NCBI GenBank assembly: GCA_030220185.1
Contig: JASPKZ010008346.1
Coordinates: 248,001-312,000 of the forward strand
Direction of reading: 5' to 3'
Length of the DNA stretch: 64,000 nt
Source: Diploptera punctata
Taxonomy: Eukaryota > Arthropoda > Insecta > Blattodea > Blaberidae
Position numbers and translations under genes: made by a program. Positions 34,812 through 47,089 of this stretch are shown here, piece after piece (positions within the stretch are counted from its first letter, which is position 1; every line of letters starts with the position of its first letter). The notes below the pieces were generated by a model. The model was not told the DNA's origin, searched no databases, and worked only from the letters and a program-made list of their open reading frames with translations.

Positions 34812-35126
34812 TATGATTAATACACTGCTTGGAAGATTGCCACATCTCTGATTGATGGTTGGAGATTTGAGAACATCAGTTACCTAAACTTCCAATACTC
34901 TTGTGCTAATTACATTTTGGAATTTTACCGTCATACTCAAACATCTAACTTAAATTAATAAATTAAAATAGGATGTACAATATGATGCTCTTCTTAATAA
35001 ATAAGGTGCATCTTGCATCATAAATATTTGTGTTTAATTTGATGTATTTCGATATGTTGTCCAAACCATCATCAGCTTGACGAAATCATGCACCTGATTC
35101 ATCTCATCTTCTAACAAAAACATTAC

Positions 35127-35240
35127 CTCAAATTTCGTTTCCTGCGAAGCAAGTGTATCGACAGCAGATAATGTCTCACATTTGATATCAACACTGCATA
35201 CTAGATCTTCAATTTCTGATTTTATTTCCACTTTCATGTC
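35127..35240 (-). CDS. Zinc-finger gene B, coding exon 2
   Basis: 114 nt, 38 codons, phase 0 at both ends, between acceptor TTTTATAG and donor GTAATG. Encodes DMKVEIKSEIEDLVCSVDIK and ends TKFE. Exactly the length of gene A exon 2, with the IKSE motif and the S-V-D-I-K block in the same place. Confidence 0.85.
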
Positions 35241-35328
35241 CTATAAAATGAAAACCATACAATTACCATTTCAATCAATACCTTCTAGAGATGACACAAA
35301 ATTAATAAAAACTTACACAGCAACTTAC

Positions 35329-35391
35329 TTGTGGTTCAATTTCAGTGCCTGATAGATTTTCTTCTTGTTTAAATGAAAATTGATAATCCAT
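35329..35391 (-). CDS. Zinc-finger gene B, coding exon 1
   Basis: ATG at 35391-35389, 21 codons (MDYQFSFKQEENLSGTEIEP and one more residue) to donor GTAAGT (35328-35323). The exon begins at 35405 after acceptor TTTTCAG, so an upstream untranslated exon is expected. Same length and phase as gene A exon 1. Confidence 0.82.
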
Positions 35392-35405
35392 TTTAATCAG
35401 TGTAC

Positions 35406-36683
35406 CTGAAAATATCATAAACAAAAATTAAACCAAGTTATTTAATACAACAATAACAACTTAACTCATATAATTATTCTTTAGAAGTTCCCCCCATCAA
35501 AATCCTTCTGATTGTACAGGAACTATGTGTTGTCAAGCGAGACATGAATGGTGACTATCATCTCTAGAGAAGGGCTTCATCTGTTATATATTTGTGCTAT
35601 ACAAGTATGCATTTGGATATTTCAAGAGAGATTGAATATGCAAATAAAGGAAGGCATAGGAAAATAAAGAGAACTAAATAAAATATAGGTAGGAGATGAG
35701 AAATTGAATAACTCAGTAAATACTATTACCTATATTACCATATACTTGTTCACTAAATTTTAGCAAATATTTGTAGTGTGAAAGAATCAGACAATATATA
35801 TACTGATCACTAGAAATATAGTTGACAAATGCAGTGTTTAATTATTACGAGCCAGACATAGGAAACAAAAAAAACATTTATACAAAAGATAAAAAATAGT
35901 AGACACAAGAATTTATGAATTTCATGCAAGACCAGGATTGCTGGACAAGATTCCTTGGTATATTACTACATATAAGCTAAATGTCACGAAAGACTGAGAT
36001 CCACTAACCTAAGAAGTCCATTTGCCAACTATAATCACATATATCATATTCGCCTTCTTTATGAACACAGCAAATAATAGAATAGAAATACATACACTAA
36101 AGGTAACACCTAATGATCGTAAAACATGATACAATATCGATAAAGAGATACAGTAATTAAAAATAAGATGAAATAATAATAGAAAACCTATAATTTTATT
36201 ATTTTATTTGATGGAAATATTGACACCACATGAAATACAAAGGACAAATATGATAAGCATTCTCTTTATGAACCTTATAACATATACACACAAAATAAAT
36301 TAATACTTTGTGCGTTTTCTTCAAGGTTCCTTGTACAACAAGAGAGCTGGTAATGGAAACAAGGAATACTTTTTCCTGGTTTTACACAGAATGTATAAAG
36401 ACAAACAAGTATTATGTGCTTTTCTATCTTCCGTGTTATCTTAATCTGAATTTAAAAAGACACTTTATACTCCTACAAGTGACGTTTGATACACATATGA
36501 ACCTTTCAAAAATGAAAAACCACTTTGCGATATTTGAGTTCAAAATAAAGAGAGGTGAATGAAGAGCTATATAGCAGAACTAAAATGTGATCAAATGAAG
36601 TATATTTTCTCCACGTATCAACTAATATGGACTTCTGCATACAACCAAGTAATTTATATGATATAAACTTGTATAACCATATT
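35406..36683. other. AT-rich stretch upstream of gene B
   Basis: No promoter, untranslated exon or repeat could be named. Confidence 0.4.
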
Positions 36684-36945
36684 TAAGTAATAATTTTTAT
36701 CTCACCCCTTAATCTTCATTTTCTTAGACTAGTTTCAAAATCTTCTTCGGGTCCATCATCAGTATTTTTACGACCATTGTTGTGTCATTCTGAAGAGCCT
36801 CAAGAGGCTACTCTTAAGAACAACACAACAATTCATGAAAATACTTATAATAGAAACCATAGATGGTTTTGAAACTAGTCAAAGAAGAAGACGAAGATTA
36901 TGAGCTGAGGTAATAAAGTTTACTTAAATAAATAATACCTCATAA
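36684..36945. mobile_element. Hairpin H5 (inverted repeat, arms about 60 bp)
   Basis: Left arm 36684-36742 and right arm 36864-36928 are inverted copies (TAGACTAGTTTCAAAA against TTTTGAAACTAGTCA). The spacer has CCATCATCAG. The right end continues AATAATACCTCATAATG, like the 3' end of the Penelope hairpin H3 (AATAATACCTCAATGG). Confidence 0.7.
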
Positions 36946-37444
36946 TGATAATTACTACAAAAGTAATATATATACATAAATGGATTGTAAATATTGCATC
37001 CACAAAGGCTCAGATATATTTCTTAAATCTCATAAAAATAATGATTAAAGCAATATGTTTCATATAATTGTACTGGCCAAAAAACTCATGTTTATGTGTA
37101 TATAGGAAAAGTCACAAATGCTAGAAATAACTGATCTGTTAGTGTATTTTCTTTCCACACAACAGTTTAATGAGAGTGATTAAGGCTTCAGTGTGTGTGA
37201 GAAAAAAAGAAATACAATCCAGAATATGATGTACCACGTGACTAGATGGTGGTAATATAATGTAACTCAGTGTTTTGTAAAATAAGATGATGCTGTGGTG
37301 AAAAAGAATTAAAATACTTATAAAAGAATCCTCTCCATCAACATCCACCAGTTTGTCTTACATCATCCATAACTCGTCACAATTCACATCAGTTTACTAC
37401 TATCTCTTCTAATAATCATTAAAATTACCAACTGCACTACAAAG
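36946..37444. other. AT-rich stretch
   Basis: Nothing recognised. Confidence 0.4.
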
Positions 37445-37745
37445 AAGTAAAGTAAAAGTAAAGTGATCCCACAACAGGCCCGGAGGCCCTTGGGGTAGTA
37501 GGAGGTTAAGGCTCCCACTTTTTCTGGACAATCGGCCCTTTATGTCAGCCCTGCGTGACGGCCGCCTTTACCCCCAGAACAAGCGTCTGGTACTCATTTC
37601 AGTTAGAGGCTGAGTCGACCCCAGGGGCATAGTGCCGCCAGAGGGTTTGGGTCAGTTTAAAAATCCTGACCCCCAACGGGACTTGAACCTTCGACCCTCC
37701 GGCTTGTAGCTCAATGCTTTAACCACTACGCGATGGCGTGCCCCC
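37445..37745 (-). mobile_element. tRNA-derived SINE, family S5
   Basis: The minus strand begins GGGGGCACGCCATCGCGTAG and GTGGTTAAAGC (A box), with B box AAGGTTCAAGTCCC. Then follow TGGCGGCACTATGCCCC, GTCGACTCAGCC and a tail GTGGGATCACTTTAC with short TTTAC repeats. Related pieces: 13290-13520 and 11685-11765. Confidence 0.8.
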
Positions 37746-38184
37746 ACACTACAAAGAACTAAACTTTTTAAATTCCACAACATGAAAATAAGCTGTACAC
37801 CATGAATGAAACACAGATATGACAGAAAATCTTCAATCAATATATTGCTAGCTTAAAACTTGCCACTTTTTGTGGTAAAATATAATAAAACAGAGTCAAT
37901 GGAAAAAAAGTAAATAAAAAATACAGCTACAATAAAGATTATTCTTTACATAAGCATAAACCACTAAGTTCCAGATTAAGATGGCAAATGTTGGATATAT
38001 CCCATTTTTAATTTAAAGTAAGCATGACTATATGATTAATTTTATAATAATTATGATGTTGGTCCATTATATTTATTCACTCATTGCTTAGTTTTTAGTC
38101 CTTGTACCACATAATATTCTGCACTGATATTTGAAGAAAACTTCCATATTTTTGAGGCTCATATCAGTCATCATCTTCAAGGTA

Positions 38185-38600
38185 TGGGCCTGTTGACCCG
38201 TTCTGTTCCCCGGTGCACTATATGCTGCAGGTGCAGGTCATCTTTCCAACGATGTTTTGGTCTTCCTACATTTCTTCAGCTTAGAGGTTTATAATGAAGC
38301 AGCTGTTTTGATAAGCGATTATTTGGCATTCTTTGTATATGTTCAAACCAATTACATTTATTTCTGTGTATTCTCTCGTTTATGTTATATATTTCTAATT
38401 CATCTCTGATATCTCAACTTCTCTTTTAATCTCTTAGAGATACACCTGCAACTGATCTGAGAAATCTCATTTCTATTGTCTCAATTTCATATTTATCAGA
38501 GATCATTAAGTGCCAAGTCTCAGTAACGTTGGAATGGCTACTGTTTTGTAAAATTTGAATTGAGTTTCCTCAGTAAACACTATTTTAAGAAGATTAGTCT
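38185..38600 (-). mobile_element. LINE ORF2 C-terminal fragment
   Basis: The minus strand encodes YEIETIEMRFLRSVAGVSLRD, then INERIHRNKCNWFEHIQRMP, LLHYKPLS and VGRPKHRWKDDL, the standard post-RT region of an insect LINE. Internal stops are present. 38605-38680 beyond it weakly resembles MITE X1. Confidence 0.75.
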
Positions 38601-39472
38601 ATAGGCAATAGGTTAGGTGAGGACAAGTTAGTGTATGCCAGATTAATTTGTTGTTTAGTGAATAATATATATCCAATTAATTCTTCTTATGTTGGTTTTC
38701 CAGGTTAAATGGGTGTTGTCCAGTTTTGACGAAACTCAACATTTCATCTACTCTCTGAACTCTTCAATTGTTCAACCTGCACACTTTTCTCTGAAAGTTT
38801 CTAATTTATCTATTTTGAGATGGAATTAGTGTTATGCTGAAGATGTCAATTCATTGCAAAGTTGGGAAGCAACTAAATTGACTGTACACATTTTATTTTT
38901 AATCTAAAATTGTTATGAATCTAAATTGAAAATTATATAAATAAAATTGGTGACTTAGCTGTTAAAAATAATTACGTAAGTAATTAACAGTAAATTAAAG
39001 TGACAGGACCTCACTGACAAACTGTTGGTAGCAATAAAACAAAGGTGTAAGATCACATTATGTTCAGGAAGATAAACTATTCAACTTGTTATTTAAGATT
39101 TTTATGCATTGGTCAAAGAGTGCACAAAATGCACCATAGTAAAATTATTGTAAGATGTTATTGCACACCCCAAACCCTCATTGTCTTACTAGTACATATG
39201 TTTGTTGTTATTAAGTCATGAATAATCATGTAAGAGCTGTATGAATCCACTCATATGATCATGTGTGATGGTGAGGGACAAGTGGAATGGAAAGGAGGCT
39301 TCTTGAATCAATGCACTGGTATACTAGCAGGAGTCTTGCAATACTGCAACACCCATCATATATTGAGATTTCATTCACTACTATCAATTGTTGTGTCTTT
39401 AAGGCCATTTCTAACTCATCTCCTAATTAATTTTATATTCTTCTAGTAACTTAAAATATTCTGCTATACAAT

Positions 39473-39707
39473 GAACTAGATTTTTGGGCTGTAGGCCGTG
39501 AGGCTTGTGGTTCCCCAACGTTTCGCCAGAGACTGCTTCTGGCCTCCTCATGGGTTGTCTTGAGACTGCCAGATTTGAGGATGCCAGACGCAGTCTCTGG
39601 CAAAACGTCGGGGAACTACAAACCTCACGACCATGGCCTACAGCCCGAAAATCTTCTTCAAGATCATCATAGCAACTCCGGCCGTGAAAGTCTATGGCAA
39701 TACATTT
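39473..39707. mobile_element. Hairpin H6 with 11-bp target-site duplication
   Basis: Left arm 39478-39540 and right arm 39589-39654 are inverted copies (GACTGCTTCTGG / CAGACGCAGTCTCTGG, and GGGCTGTAGGCC / GGCCTACAGCCC). The repeat TGCTATACAAT flanks at 39462-39472 and 39708-39718. The arm sequence (GTCTCTGGCAAAACGTCGGG) reads like the extreme C-terminal tail of a Penelope ORF, but this is pattern recognition only. Confidence 0.75.
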
Positions 39708-39744
39708 TGCTATACAATTTTTTTTTCAGATATCTACATTAAAG

Positions 39745-40555
39745 TTCATAAAAAATATTCATTCAGAATGGACTATCATACCTGATAGTTGGTCAGTGAG
39801 ATTCTATTACACTATATATATATATATATAGGTCAATATGTCATTCTGAACTTCCGACTTGGCTGTGATTCAAATACATACCACGAGTGACAAAAAGTAT
39901 GTTTTTTTTTTTTCTGCTGAAGGAATCAGAATGATAGTGTCAAGTTCCTGTACCAGAACCAGGTCCTCAGACAATCATTCGCGAATAATTTTTAAATAAG
40001 TCCTCTAGTGGCACATATGAAAAGGAACCAATCACTATGCAGTAATTTGATTTAGAGCAAGCTGGACATTAAATAAATGAAACAAAACAAAAAATGTAAC
40101 GCTTTTAAAAAAATGTGTAGATGAGAATTTCATCAGAAGTTTCTATTCACAACTATGTAGAGAAGATATTCTCAAGAAATAAATTCACTTTCTAAAATTA
40201 CAAACTTACATTTATAACTTATGCATTGCATTTCAAACTTATTTTAGTTTCACATTTTATTATTCTTTTACTATTTATAACATTAAACTATCACAAACAG
40301 CATTAACATTATCACAGTGTAACAAATCATTAAATAATGAATCACTATGATATTTCTAACATGTTAGAAATTGGGAAACTTAATTCCAGATCATCTTCAA
40401 GAAATGTTTGTCACTTGTGAACCGTATTTGAAACAAAGCAATATCGGGAGTTCAGAATGACATACAGACCCATATACTGTATATGGTGTAAGAGAATCTC
40501 ACTAACCAACTATCAGGTATGACAGTCCATGTGGAGAGAATTTTCTTTTATGAAT
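39745..40555. repeat. Element with about 120-bp inverted ends
   Basis: The ends 39745-39865 and 40440-40555 are inverted copies: TATCATACCTGATAGTTGG, GTGAGATTCT, and GTCATTCTGAACT each have complements at the other end. The right arm, read on the minus strand, contains LRRHLAIHKRKF, the second half of a C2H2 finger, in frame with CSVRMV. An 80-bp unit around 40360-40440 recurs near 40600-40660. The class is unknown; it may be a foldback of a zinc-finger gene piece. Confidence 0.55.
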
Positions 40556-40899
40556 TGCAAGATGTCTTCTCAGAACCATCCTTACTGAACACATTTCCAT
40601 CATGAGATGTTATAAATTTGGAAATTTCATTCCACACCATCTTCCATTTAAGATGTCTTCTAAGAACCTTTATTTTTAATAAAGAAAATTTCTAATTTAC
40701 AAGAATGCTAAATATGCTAGCCAATCAGAAACTAGATTATGGATTGAATTTCACTAGAAGTTGTCATTTGACAGTTATGACAGAAAAAAATTAAAACTGA
40801 ACTTCTTATAGAAGATATTTTAAATGACAGTTACTTCAATCTATTTCATCGGATGGCAGAAGAATACAGAGTTGGCTCAAATAATAAACATGCTCCTAA

Positions 40900-41790
40900 C
40901 AGAGAAGTAAGTGTCCAGCATTTCAAAGTCACTTTCTGACAAGGTACACAAGTTTAAAAACTCTTCACATGTCCGTCACATTTTACTCCTACAGTTTCAT
41001 TTTTAAAAATAATTACTACCATTTCAAACATATTTTCAATGTTTTCTGATGATTATTCAAATATATTTTTTTTTACTATATTCATCTAGATATACAGGGT
41101 ATAACAGAATCTAACCGACAAAATGATAGGGATGATAGGCTATGCAGAGAGGATCATTTTTGTAAAGGAACATATAGTCGCAAACAAGTCGTTTATGAGT
41201 CATGCACAGATGAAGGTGTTCACCCGTAAGGGTTGCAATTAAATACAAACATTTGTACATGTATCATTGTATTGAAAAGTGACATGTTTTTATAATAAGT
41301 GTTCAAACAATAGGTATTTTGACGATGCCAAAAAGAATCCTGCCATCATCGGCCGTGCTGGCCAATCGTTGCTGCAACTATATCAAACATGCAATGAGGC
41401 ACAGGGTCGACTCTTTGACCACTTATTGTAAAACATGTCTCTTTCGATAAAATCATATGTATACAAAAATTGTTTGTATTCAATTCTGATCATTACGGGT
41501 AAACACCTTCAACTGCGCATATTGTAACCACAGGTTCCTTAACAAAAAAAAATGAACCTCTCTACATGGCCTATCAATTTGTCAGTGAGGTCTTGTTACA
41601 CTCTGTATATCTCAATAATATGGCAACCATATTGTTTCTCAGTCATTTTTTCCTTGTTTCAATGGAGCCAACACATAATTCGAAAGTTCATAACTTACAA
41701 CTTACTAATTAGCTATTTACAGTAAATGTACTCGTTACACTAAAACCACAAGAAGCAATTAAACTACAGGATAAGTTTACCAAAAATCCT
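40900..41790. repeat. Dispersed repeat Z, copy 2 (interrupted by a MITE)
   Basis: Homologous to 100-785: AACATATTTTCAATGTTTTC, GATTATTCAA and TTCATCTAGA before the MITE; CATAACTTACAACTTACTAA after it. At the position of the LINE in copy 1 this copy has the empty site. Confidence 0.5.
41095..41605. mobile_element. Tc1/mariner-type MITE, 511 bp
   Basis: The ends are CAGGGTATAACAGAATCT and, inverted, CAGAGTGTAACAAGACCT, with similarity extending over about 110 bp (ACAAAATGATAGG / ACAAATTGATAGG; GAAGGTGTTCACCCGTAA / GAAGGTGTTTACCCGTAA). TA borders it on both sides (41093-41094, 41606-41607). No transposase. Confidence 0.85.
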
Positions 41791-43029
41791 CTATTAGTTC
41801 TTGAAAATGGATTGCTGCTGATATATTTTTTTGCTAAATGTGATGAAATTGCTACCTACGACAAATCCAGTTAGAGTGAGTGTTCGCATTCTGGTTAGCT
41901 TTTTAAGCTTATGATTTCAATAATGGGACTCTTTATCTGTTCTTCACAAGAGCTGTATATGTTGGATGCTTTGCATTATTCTAAATTGAATCCATTTCCA
42001 TCTGTTACCGCATGCACATGGTGTCTACTTCAGACATAAAAATCATTTTTGTAAAAAAGAAAAAAAAGTATTACTAAGATTGTTTTTTAGGTGTACACTT
42101 TTTTTTTGTATTAAAGAAACGAATAAGAGAGATATAACCTGAATATGAGAACAGGGATAATTTTCTACCACCTTTTATTCACTTTTTGAAACCATTAGCC
42201 TTTCTGTCTATAATCTACCCTTTCAGACTGTTTTGTTATTTTTTATTATTTTTATACAGCGAATTCTGTCACTTAATTTATCTTACAATTTTGCAATATA
42301 AATATATTAAATTATTAATTTATCAATATTAAAATAACTTATCATCAGCTAGCTATGAACATGGGAGTAGTAATCTATCAGCTTTCAATGAACACAGGAT
42401 GGAGTAAAATTTAAATACAGCACATCTCCAACGATGGAAAATATTCGTTTTTCTATTTTTTAATTTAATTATAATCAGTAGCACTGATTTTACACAATTA
42501 TTGTTGACAAGTTGGCAATGAGCTTTATTCAGACTGAATTTTAAAAGTACTGTAAAAGGGAATAAAAATTAACTGATTGATTATCTCAGTACATGTCCAA
42601 TTGTGAATCTAAATTTCTTTATACGTAACAAGTTTAGTACCATCATGTAGATGGTAGCTCTATCTCAGATGTTCAAGCAGGATTGCATCCATATGATGGA
42701 AATAATAGATGATGCATAATTTGTGATTCTGAATCACATTGTATGATAAACAAAAGTGAGACTATCCTACAAATCATTCCTACTTCAAGTAACCAGTATT
42801 TACATTTTAAAAAATGTATCTTACTTCATAATCTTACCTTGGTTTATCCTCTCCCTTTATAGGTACATTTACATGTTCAACATCACCCTGGATGACTTAT
42901 CAGGAGAGGATATCAAAGTCTTGATAAAAATTGGACCACACAAGGATGTGGAACACCTCCCTAAATGAGTGATCAGCTCATTGCCAGGGGAATCTGTGCG
43001 ACAAATGAACATCACAGACAAAGACTATC
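41791..43029. other. AT-rich stretch
   Basis: No supported gene. A 70-codon frame at 42756-42968 (LDDLSGEDIKVLIKIG..) contains a plausible peptide but matches nothing I can name and lacks splice support. Confidence 0.35.
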
Positions 43030-43205
43030 ATACATTCACACAAAACATGGTGAATATGATAGGATGATTGTGAGGCGAAATGACATTGAGAGAACATTTG
43101 GGCCTTAAAGGATTTATGACTTTTTCTTCTAGGTCAGGAAAAACTCCAAAAAACCTCACCCAGTAAAACTGTCCAACTGGTGATGAAACCTGGCCCTGCT
43201 GCAAC
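43030..43205 (-). mobile_element. S1 SINE, degenerate
   Basis: Shares GGGCCTTAAAGG, TCAGGAAAAACTCC and AACCTCACCCAGTAAAACTG with the S1 body; the tRNA-like head (CTGGCCCTGCTGCAA) is mutated. Confidence 0.55.
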
Positions 43206-43374
43206 AGAGTTACTATTATACCATAATTATCAACTAAAAATTCCTATGCTTCACAATTACTAGCATTTTATTTGTGCACACTTTTAACTGTTGGCAATTA
43301 TGAATAAATTTTTTTTGTATGAATGATAAAAGAATATGTTCATTTGAACTACCTAGTGAAGAACTCCATGGCAT

Positions 43375-44095
43375 GAGAGACGTAGAAGACCCTTCATCTG
43401 CTATCCAGCTTTAGGTCTCACATCCATATGTGTTAATCACATGACAATCATGCAACCAGTATAGGAGGGACATGTGGTCAGCATGTCGGGTTCCCCAAAC
43501 GTTATAGCTGGTTTTCTCAACCTGGAGCTGCTACTCATTTGCATGATCATCACATGGTGCTATAGCCCATATCAAGCCCTGGCCTCCCCAATCCTCTTCC
43601 TACACACTTCTCTATCCACCATAGATTACTGCCAATTCATGACACCAAGCATGTGGTTAGTGTCCTTTCTTACTGCACCCTCCCATCTATTTTTTCCTTG
43701 AGATCTTTTCCCGTCAAATGTTGCATTCATTAACTTGTTCGGGTCATTGATCATGCATTCTATACACATAACCAGCCCATTGTAACCTCTTAAAACTGAT
43801 TAGGCATTCCATAGTTGTTTAAGTTCTAAATTAATTGTAATTCTTCACAGACCATTTTCATTAATAGGTCCGTACATTCTTCGCATATATTTCTCTCGAA
43901 GGTATTAACCATATCACGCTACTCAATATAGCTACCAAAATTCCTCATGATGCAGAGTAGGTTCTGACCTCATACTGGATGAAATTCCATGAGAATTTTT
44001 TCTCCCACATTGCAACTCAAACTAGTGTGACTCCCGTAACTCTGCACCAAGGCATCATGCCTTAAACGAGACACTACTTAGTGAGCTATGTTTAA
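43375..44095 (-). mobile_element. S2 SINE split by a LINE insertion
   Basis: 43375-43560 matches the S2 tail (GACATGTGGTCAGCATGTCG; GTTATAGCTGGTTTTCTCAA). 43975-44095 matches its tRNA-like half (AAATTCCATGAGAATTTTTTC; CTGCACCAAGGCATCATGCC). About 400 bp of antisense LINE separates the two. Confidence 0.7.
43565..43970 (-). mobile_element. LINE 3' fragment inserted in an S2 SINE
   Basis: The minus strand reads NGLVMCIECMINDPNKLMNA, GKRSQGKNRWEGAVRKD, NWQ, MVDREVCRKRIGEARA: the G-x-x-K-x-R-W ... D-R-x-x-x-R-x-x-x-x-E-A LINE ending. Stops are present. Confidence 0.7.
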
Positions 44096-44339
44096 CATTC
44101 ATTGTAAAAAACTATTGTTACTGTTTTTTTCGATTTCACTCATTTTAAAAATGGTTATGGCCTGGTTTAATATTTTTCATTTTTATTTACACACAGTTTT
44201 TGTTTGTTGAGCAGTTTGAGGAGTTCTAGAAGTTCAAGTTCATGTATTTAAGTTTTTAAAACTTAGGACCATGTACTTTCCAATGTGTCAGATATTAGTT
44301 AACCACATATCATCTCTTTATTGATATGCTCCAAAAACT

Positions 44340-44677
44340 CCAAGCATGACAGGCCTAGAAGGCCCTTGGCCTACCAGCCGGCAGTTGGCCTCACATCCAC
44401 ATGTGTTAATCACAGATGTAGACGATTATCTAGCCAGTGTAGGGGTGACATGTGGTCAGCATGTCGGGTCCCCCAGCCGTTATAGCTGGTCTTCTCAACC
44501 TGGTGTCGCTATTTATTGTAGCTGCCCAAATAACCCACGATGCTGGGCGGGCATTGGTTCCATACAAGCCGAAATTCCATGTGAAAATTTCTTCCCCCAT
44601 GGAGACTCAAACTAGCGCAAGTCCCGTAGCTCTGCGCCAAGTCTTCTTGCCTTAACCACTCGGCTACAGCGTGGGAC
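44340..44677 (-). mobile_element. tRNA-derived SINE, family S2 (full-length)
   Basis: The minus strand starts GTCCCACGCTGTAGCCGAGT and GGTTAAGGC (A box of a Leu/Ser-type class II tRNA), then GCGCAGAGCTACGGGACTTG and a B box in TTTGAGTCTCC. The body has GGGGGAAGAAATTTTC, CAGCTATAACGGCTGGGGG and CATGCTGACCACATGTCACC. Tail GGCCAAGGGCCTTCTAGGCC. Other copies or pieces: 7768, 23262, 43375, 47364, 50914. Confidence 0.85.
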
Positions 44678-45254
44678 ATTACTGATATACAAACACATCA
44701 CATTTAAACACATCAGACTTGACCTTAAAAAGTTAACAAAAATAAATCACACAAAACCTAGTTCTTTCTCTAGCATTAGCTATTGGTTGGATCACATTTT
44801 GGTTAGCTTCTATTATTGTAAAATCATTAAAAAAATATTTAAATTTTTCTTCACATTAACAAACATCTAATTTCAATTAAGAAAAAAACAGTATAGCTTA
44901 CTCTAACATTATATTACACTATTCTGTATAGCTCAGGTTATTTGGTCATATTTACGTTGATTTTTTATATTGCTTCAATCAGAAATGTAATTTACATAAA
45001 ATTTTTATATCATCTTTACTAAAGCAGCACATGAATATTGAGGACAAAGAATGGTAATATTGTCATGGTTACATCATAATAATGTTATTTTTTTACATTT
45101 TGTGTATATATTTTCAGATTGTTTTTTTTTTAAATAGTAATCTCTTTATTTACCAATATGAAGAATAATTTTCACGCCACAAAAAATCTTGCAATTTATT
45201 TTTAATTTGCCTAAACTGAACAATAACATATATAAGGCTAATGAAAATCTTAGT

Positions 45255-45345
45255 TTTGCAATGTGGCTAAGTAGCCAATAGTGTTAAGACATGGGGCTAT
45301 AGACCAGAAGGTCCAAGGTTTGATTCTCACTAAAAATGCATGGTA
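45255..45345 (+). mobile_element. tRNA-like SINE head, family S6 (unit 1)
   Basis: GTGGCTAAGTAGCCAATAG, B-box-like AAGGTTTGATTCTC, then AAATGCATGGTAAGTGAG. It has a diverged counterpart in the second duplication unit at 47090-47175, so it predates the duplication. Confidence 0.5.
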
Positions 45346-46324
45346 AGTGAGAACTGCATTTATATATGGTAATGCAGTGTGAATTGTGCAAAGTTATAGA
45401 GTATAAGTAGAATAAAGGTATAAGTAGAATATAAAATAGAATGAAGGGACAAGAGAAGGAGAAAGAGAGAGACAGCCAGTAGCAAAAAGTAGAATTATTG
45501 TTTCTAAAAGAAAGTTCAAATAAATGAGAAAAAATTGTAATTAATTTATCATTAATTCATTATATCACTGTTCTTACAACATTTCTTCATAATGACATTT
45601 TCTAATATGGGCTTATAAGATAAAGATCAGCTTTTTGCCTTCTCTTTGGGTTCATTTTAGCAGTATTTTTCTATTCTTTTTTTTTATGAAAATTGCATCT
45701 AAAAATCCAACCTTAAGCAACATCATTATCTTTTGGTATTGCACATGTATAGATCTATTAAAAATATATGATATTGCAAGTTGAAAATCACATTCGTGTA
45801 TTCAAGAGTGTAAATATAAGTTAAACAAACTGGCATTTATGATGAAATGTTGTGTGAACGATGTAAGGATCTGTTCATTTGAACTAGTCAACAATGTTTA
45901 ATATTCAAAAAATGAAGCTATTGTTGATTAGATTCATTCTCAATATGGCGGCAAACTAGATAAGTATATTTAACTTTTACGTAACATTTACATGCATTTT
46001 TATGGTTTGTTAATAAGTTCATCGGGTTGAGGGCGCAAAGTCTCACTTCATGCAGGTTTTCAGAAAGCAACAGATTTTCAAAATTATGAACCATGTACCT
46101 TGCAATATGTCAGATATTAGATAAGACTAATCATCTCATTACAGATTCACGAAAAACAATAATTGATCACATTAAAAATTTTGGTCTTGAATTTAAAAAG
46201 CTAACACAAATAAAATCACACTAACTTAGTCTTCTTTGCACAGCATTAGTTATTAGTAAGATCCAATTTTCATTAGGAATAATATTAGTTAATTTGTTAA
46301 AATATACATATATATTTTAATGCC

Positions 46325-46676
46325 CCAGGTTTGTCCTTTTTTCGACATTTCTGGTGTTCTCTCCTGGCATTGGCGCAATTGTAACCTACGTCTTTGGTTG
46401 GGGTGCCTGGAAGACAGAGTTATATTGCCCCACTTATATGATGGGTGATGATGATAGTGGTGCACCAGGAGAGTCCTTAATCCTAAGCTTAATCTAAGAT
46501 GAATATGAATAATGATGGAGATTGTTTGGGCCTTACAGTTTCCTGATATTTTGTCTTAGAGTGAGGAAAAAACCCCAATCAAAACCTCACCCTGGAAGCT
46601 GTCCCGACCGGGGATCTAACCCAGGCCCGCTGCGTGACAAGGCAGCACACTACCTTGAGACCACAGCGGCGGATTT
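46325..46676 (-). mobile_element. S1 SINE, second-tail subtype
   Basis: Head: CCGCTGTGGTCTCAAGG, then GTCACGCAGCGGGCCTGGG. Body: GAGGTTTTGATTGGGG. Tail: GGACTCTCCTGGTGCACC, GTCTTCCAGGCACC. Same subtype as 20622-20992. Confidence 0.8.
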
Positions 46677-47089
46677 GAGTTAAAATATTATTTCAGCTCT
46701 TTTTCACATGAATAAACATGCACTTAGATAAAAAAAAACCTAAAATAACTGACACTAACATAACATTAATGCTTTCTGTATATGATTAATTATGAGATCA
46801 CATTCCAATTAGATTTTTATATTGCTTCAATTATAAAGTACACTTAAATGAAATTATTGTGACATCTTAAAACAACAAATAAATGTAGAAGACAAACAAC
46901 GGGAATAACTTCACAGTTACATCACAAAAGTTATTTTGTATTTTGTGTCTATATTTCCTTACCTAGTACCTCGTAATTTCATTATTTGTCTATGTGAGAA
47001 GTAATTTACTTGTCATGCAAAATATTAAAATTTAATTTTTCTTCCCCAAAGTCCAGGCAATAACATTTCAGACATATCAAAATATACTT

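Larger units (their letters stand above)
30946..35126 (-). other. Gene B intron 2
   Basis: About 4.2 kb between donor GTAATG (35126-35121) and acceptor TTTTCAG. It contains hairpin H4 (31879-32105) and a 2.28-kb Tc1/mariner-type element (32531-34811). The parts 30950-31865, 32119-32528 and 34814-35120 hold nothing recognised. Confidence 0.75.
44190..45480. repeat. Tandem segmental duplication, unit 1
   Basis: Homologous to 46000-47280, offset about 1.8 kb: ACCATGTAC..CAATGTGTCAGATATTAG, TTTTATATTGCTTCAAT, ATTGAGGACAAAGAATGG and GGTTACATCA all have counterparts. Unit 1 carries an S2 SINE (44340-44677) absent from unit 2. Non-coding. Confidence 0.7.

Noticed and set aside
36308..36562. 84-codon plus frame upstream of gene B
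   Set aside because: No motif, wrong strand for gene B, AT-rich; probably chance.
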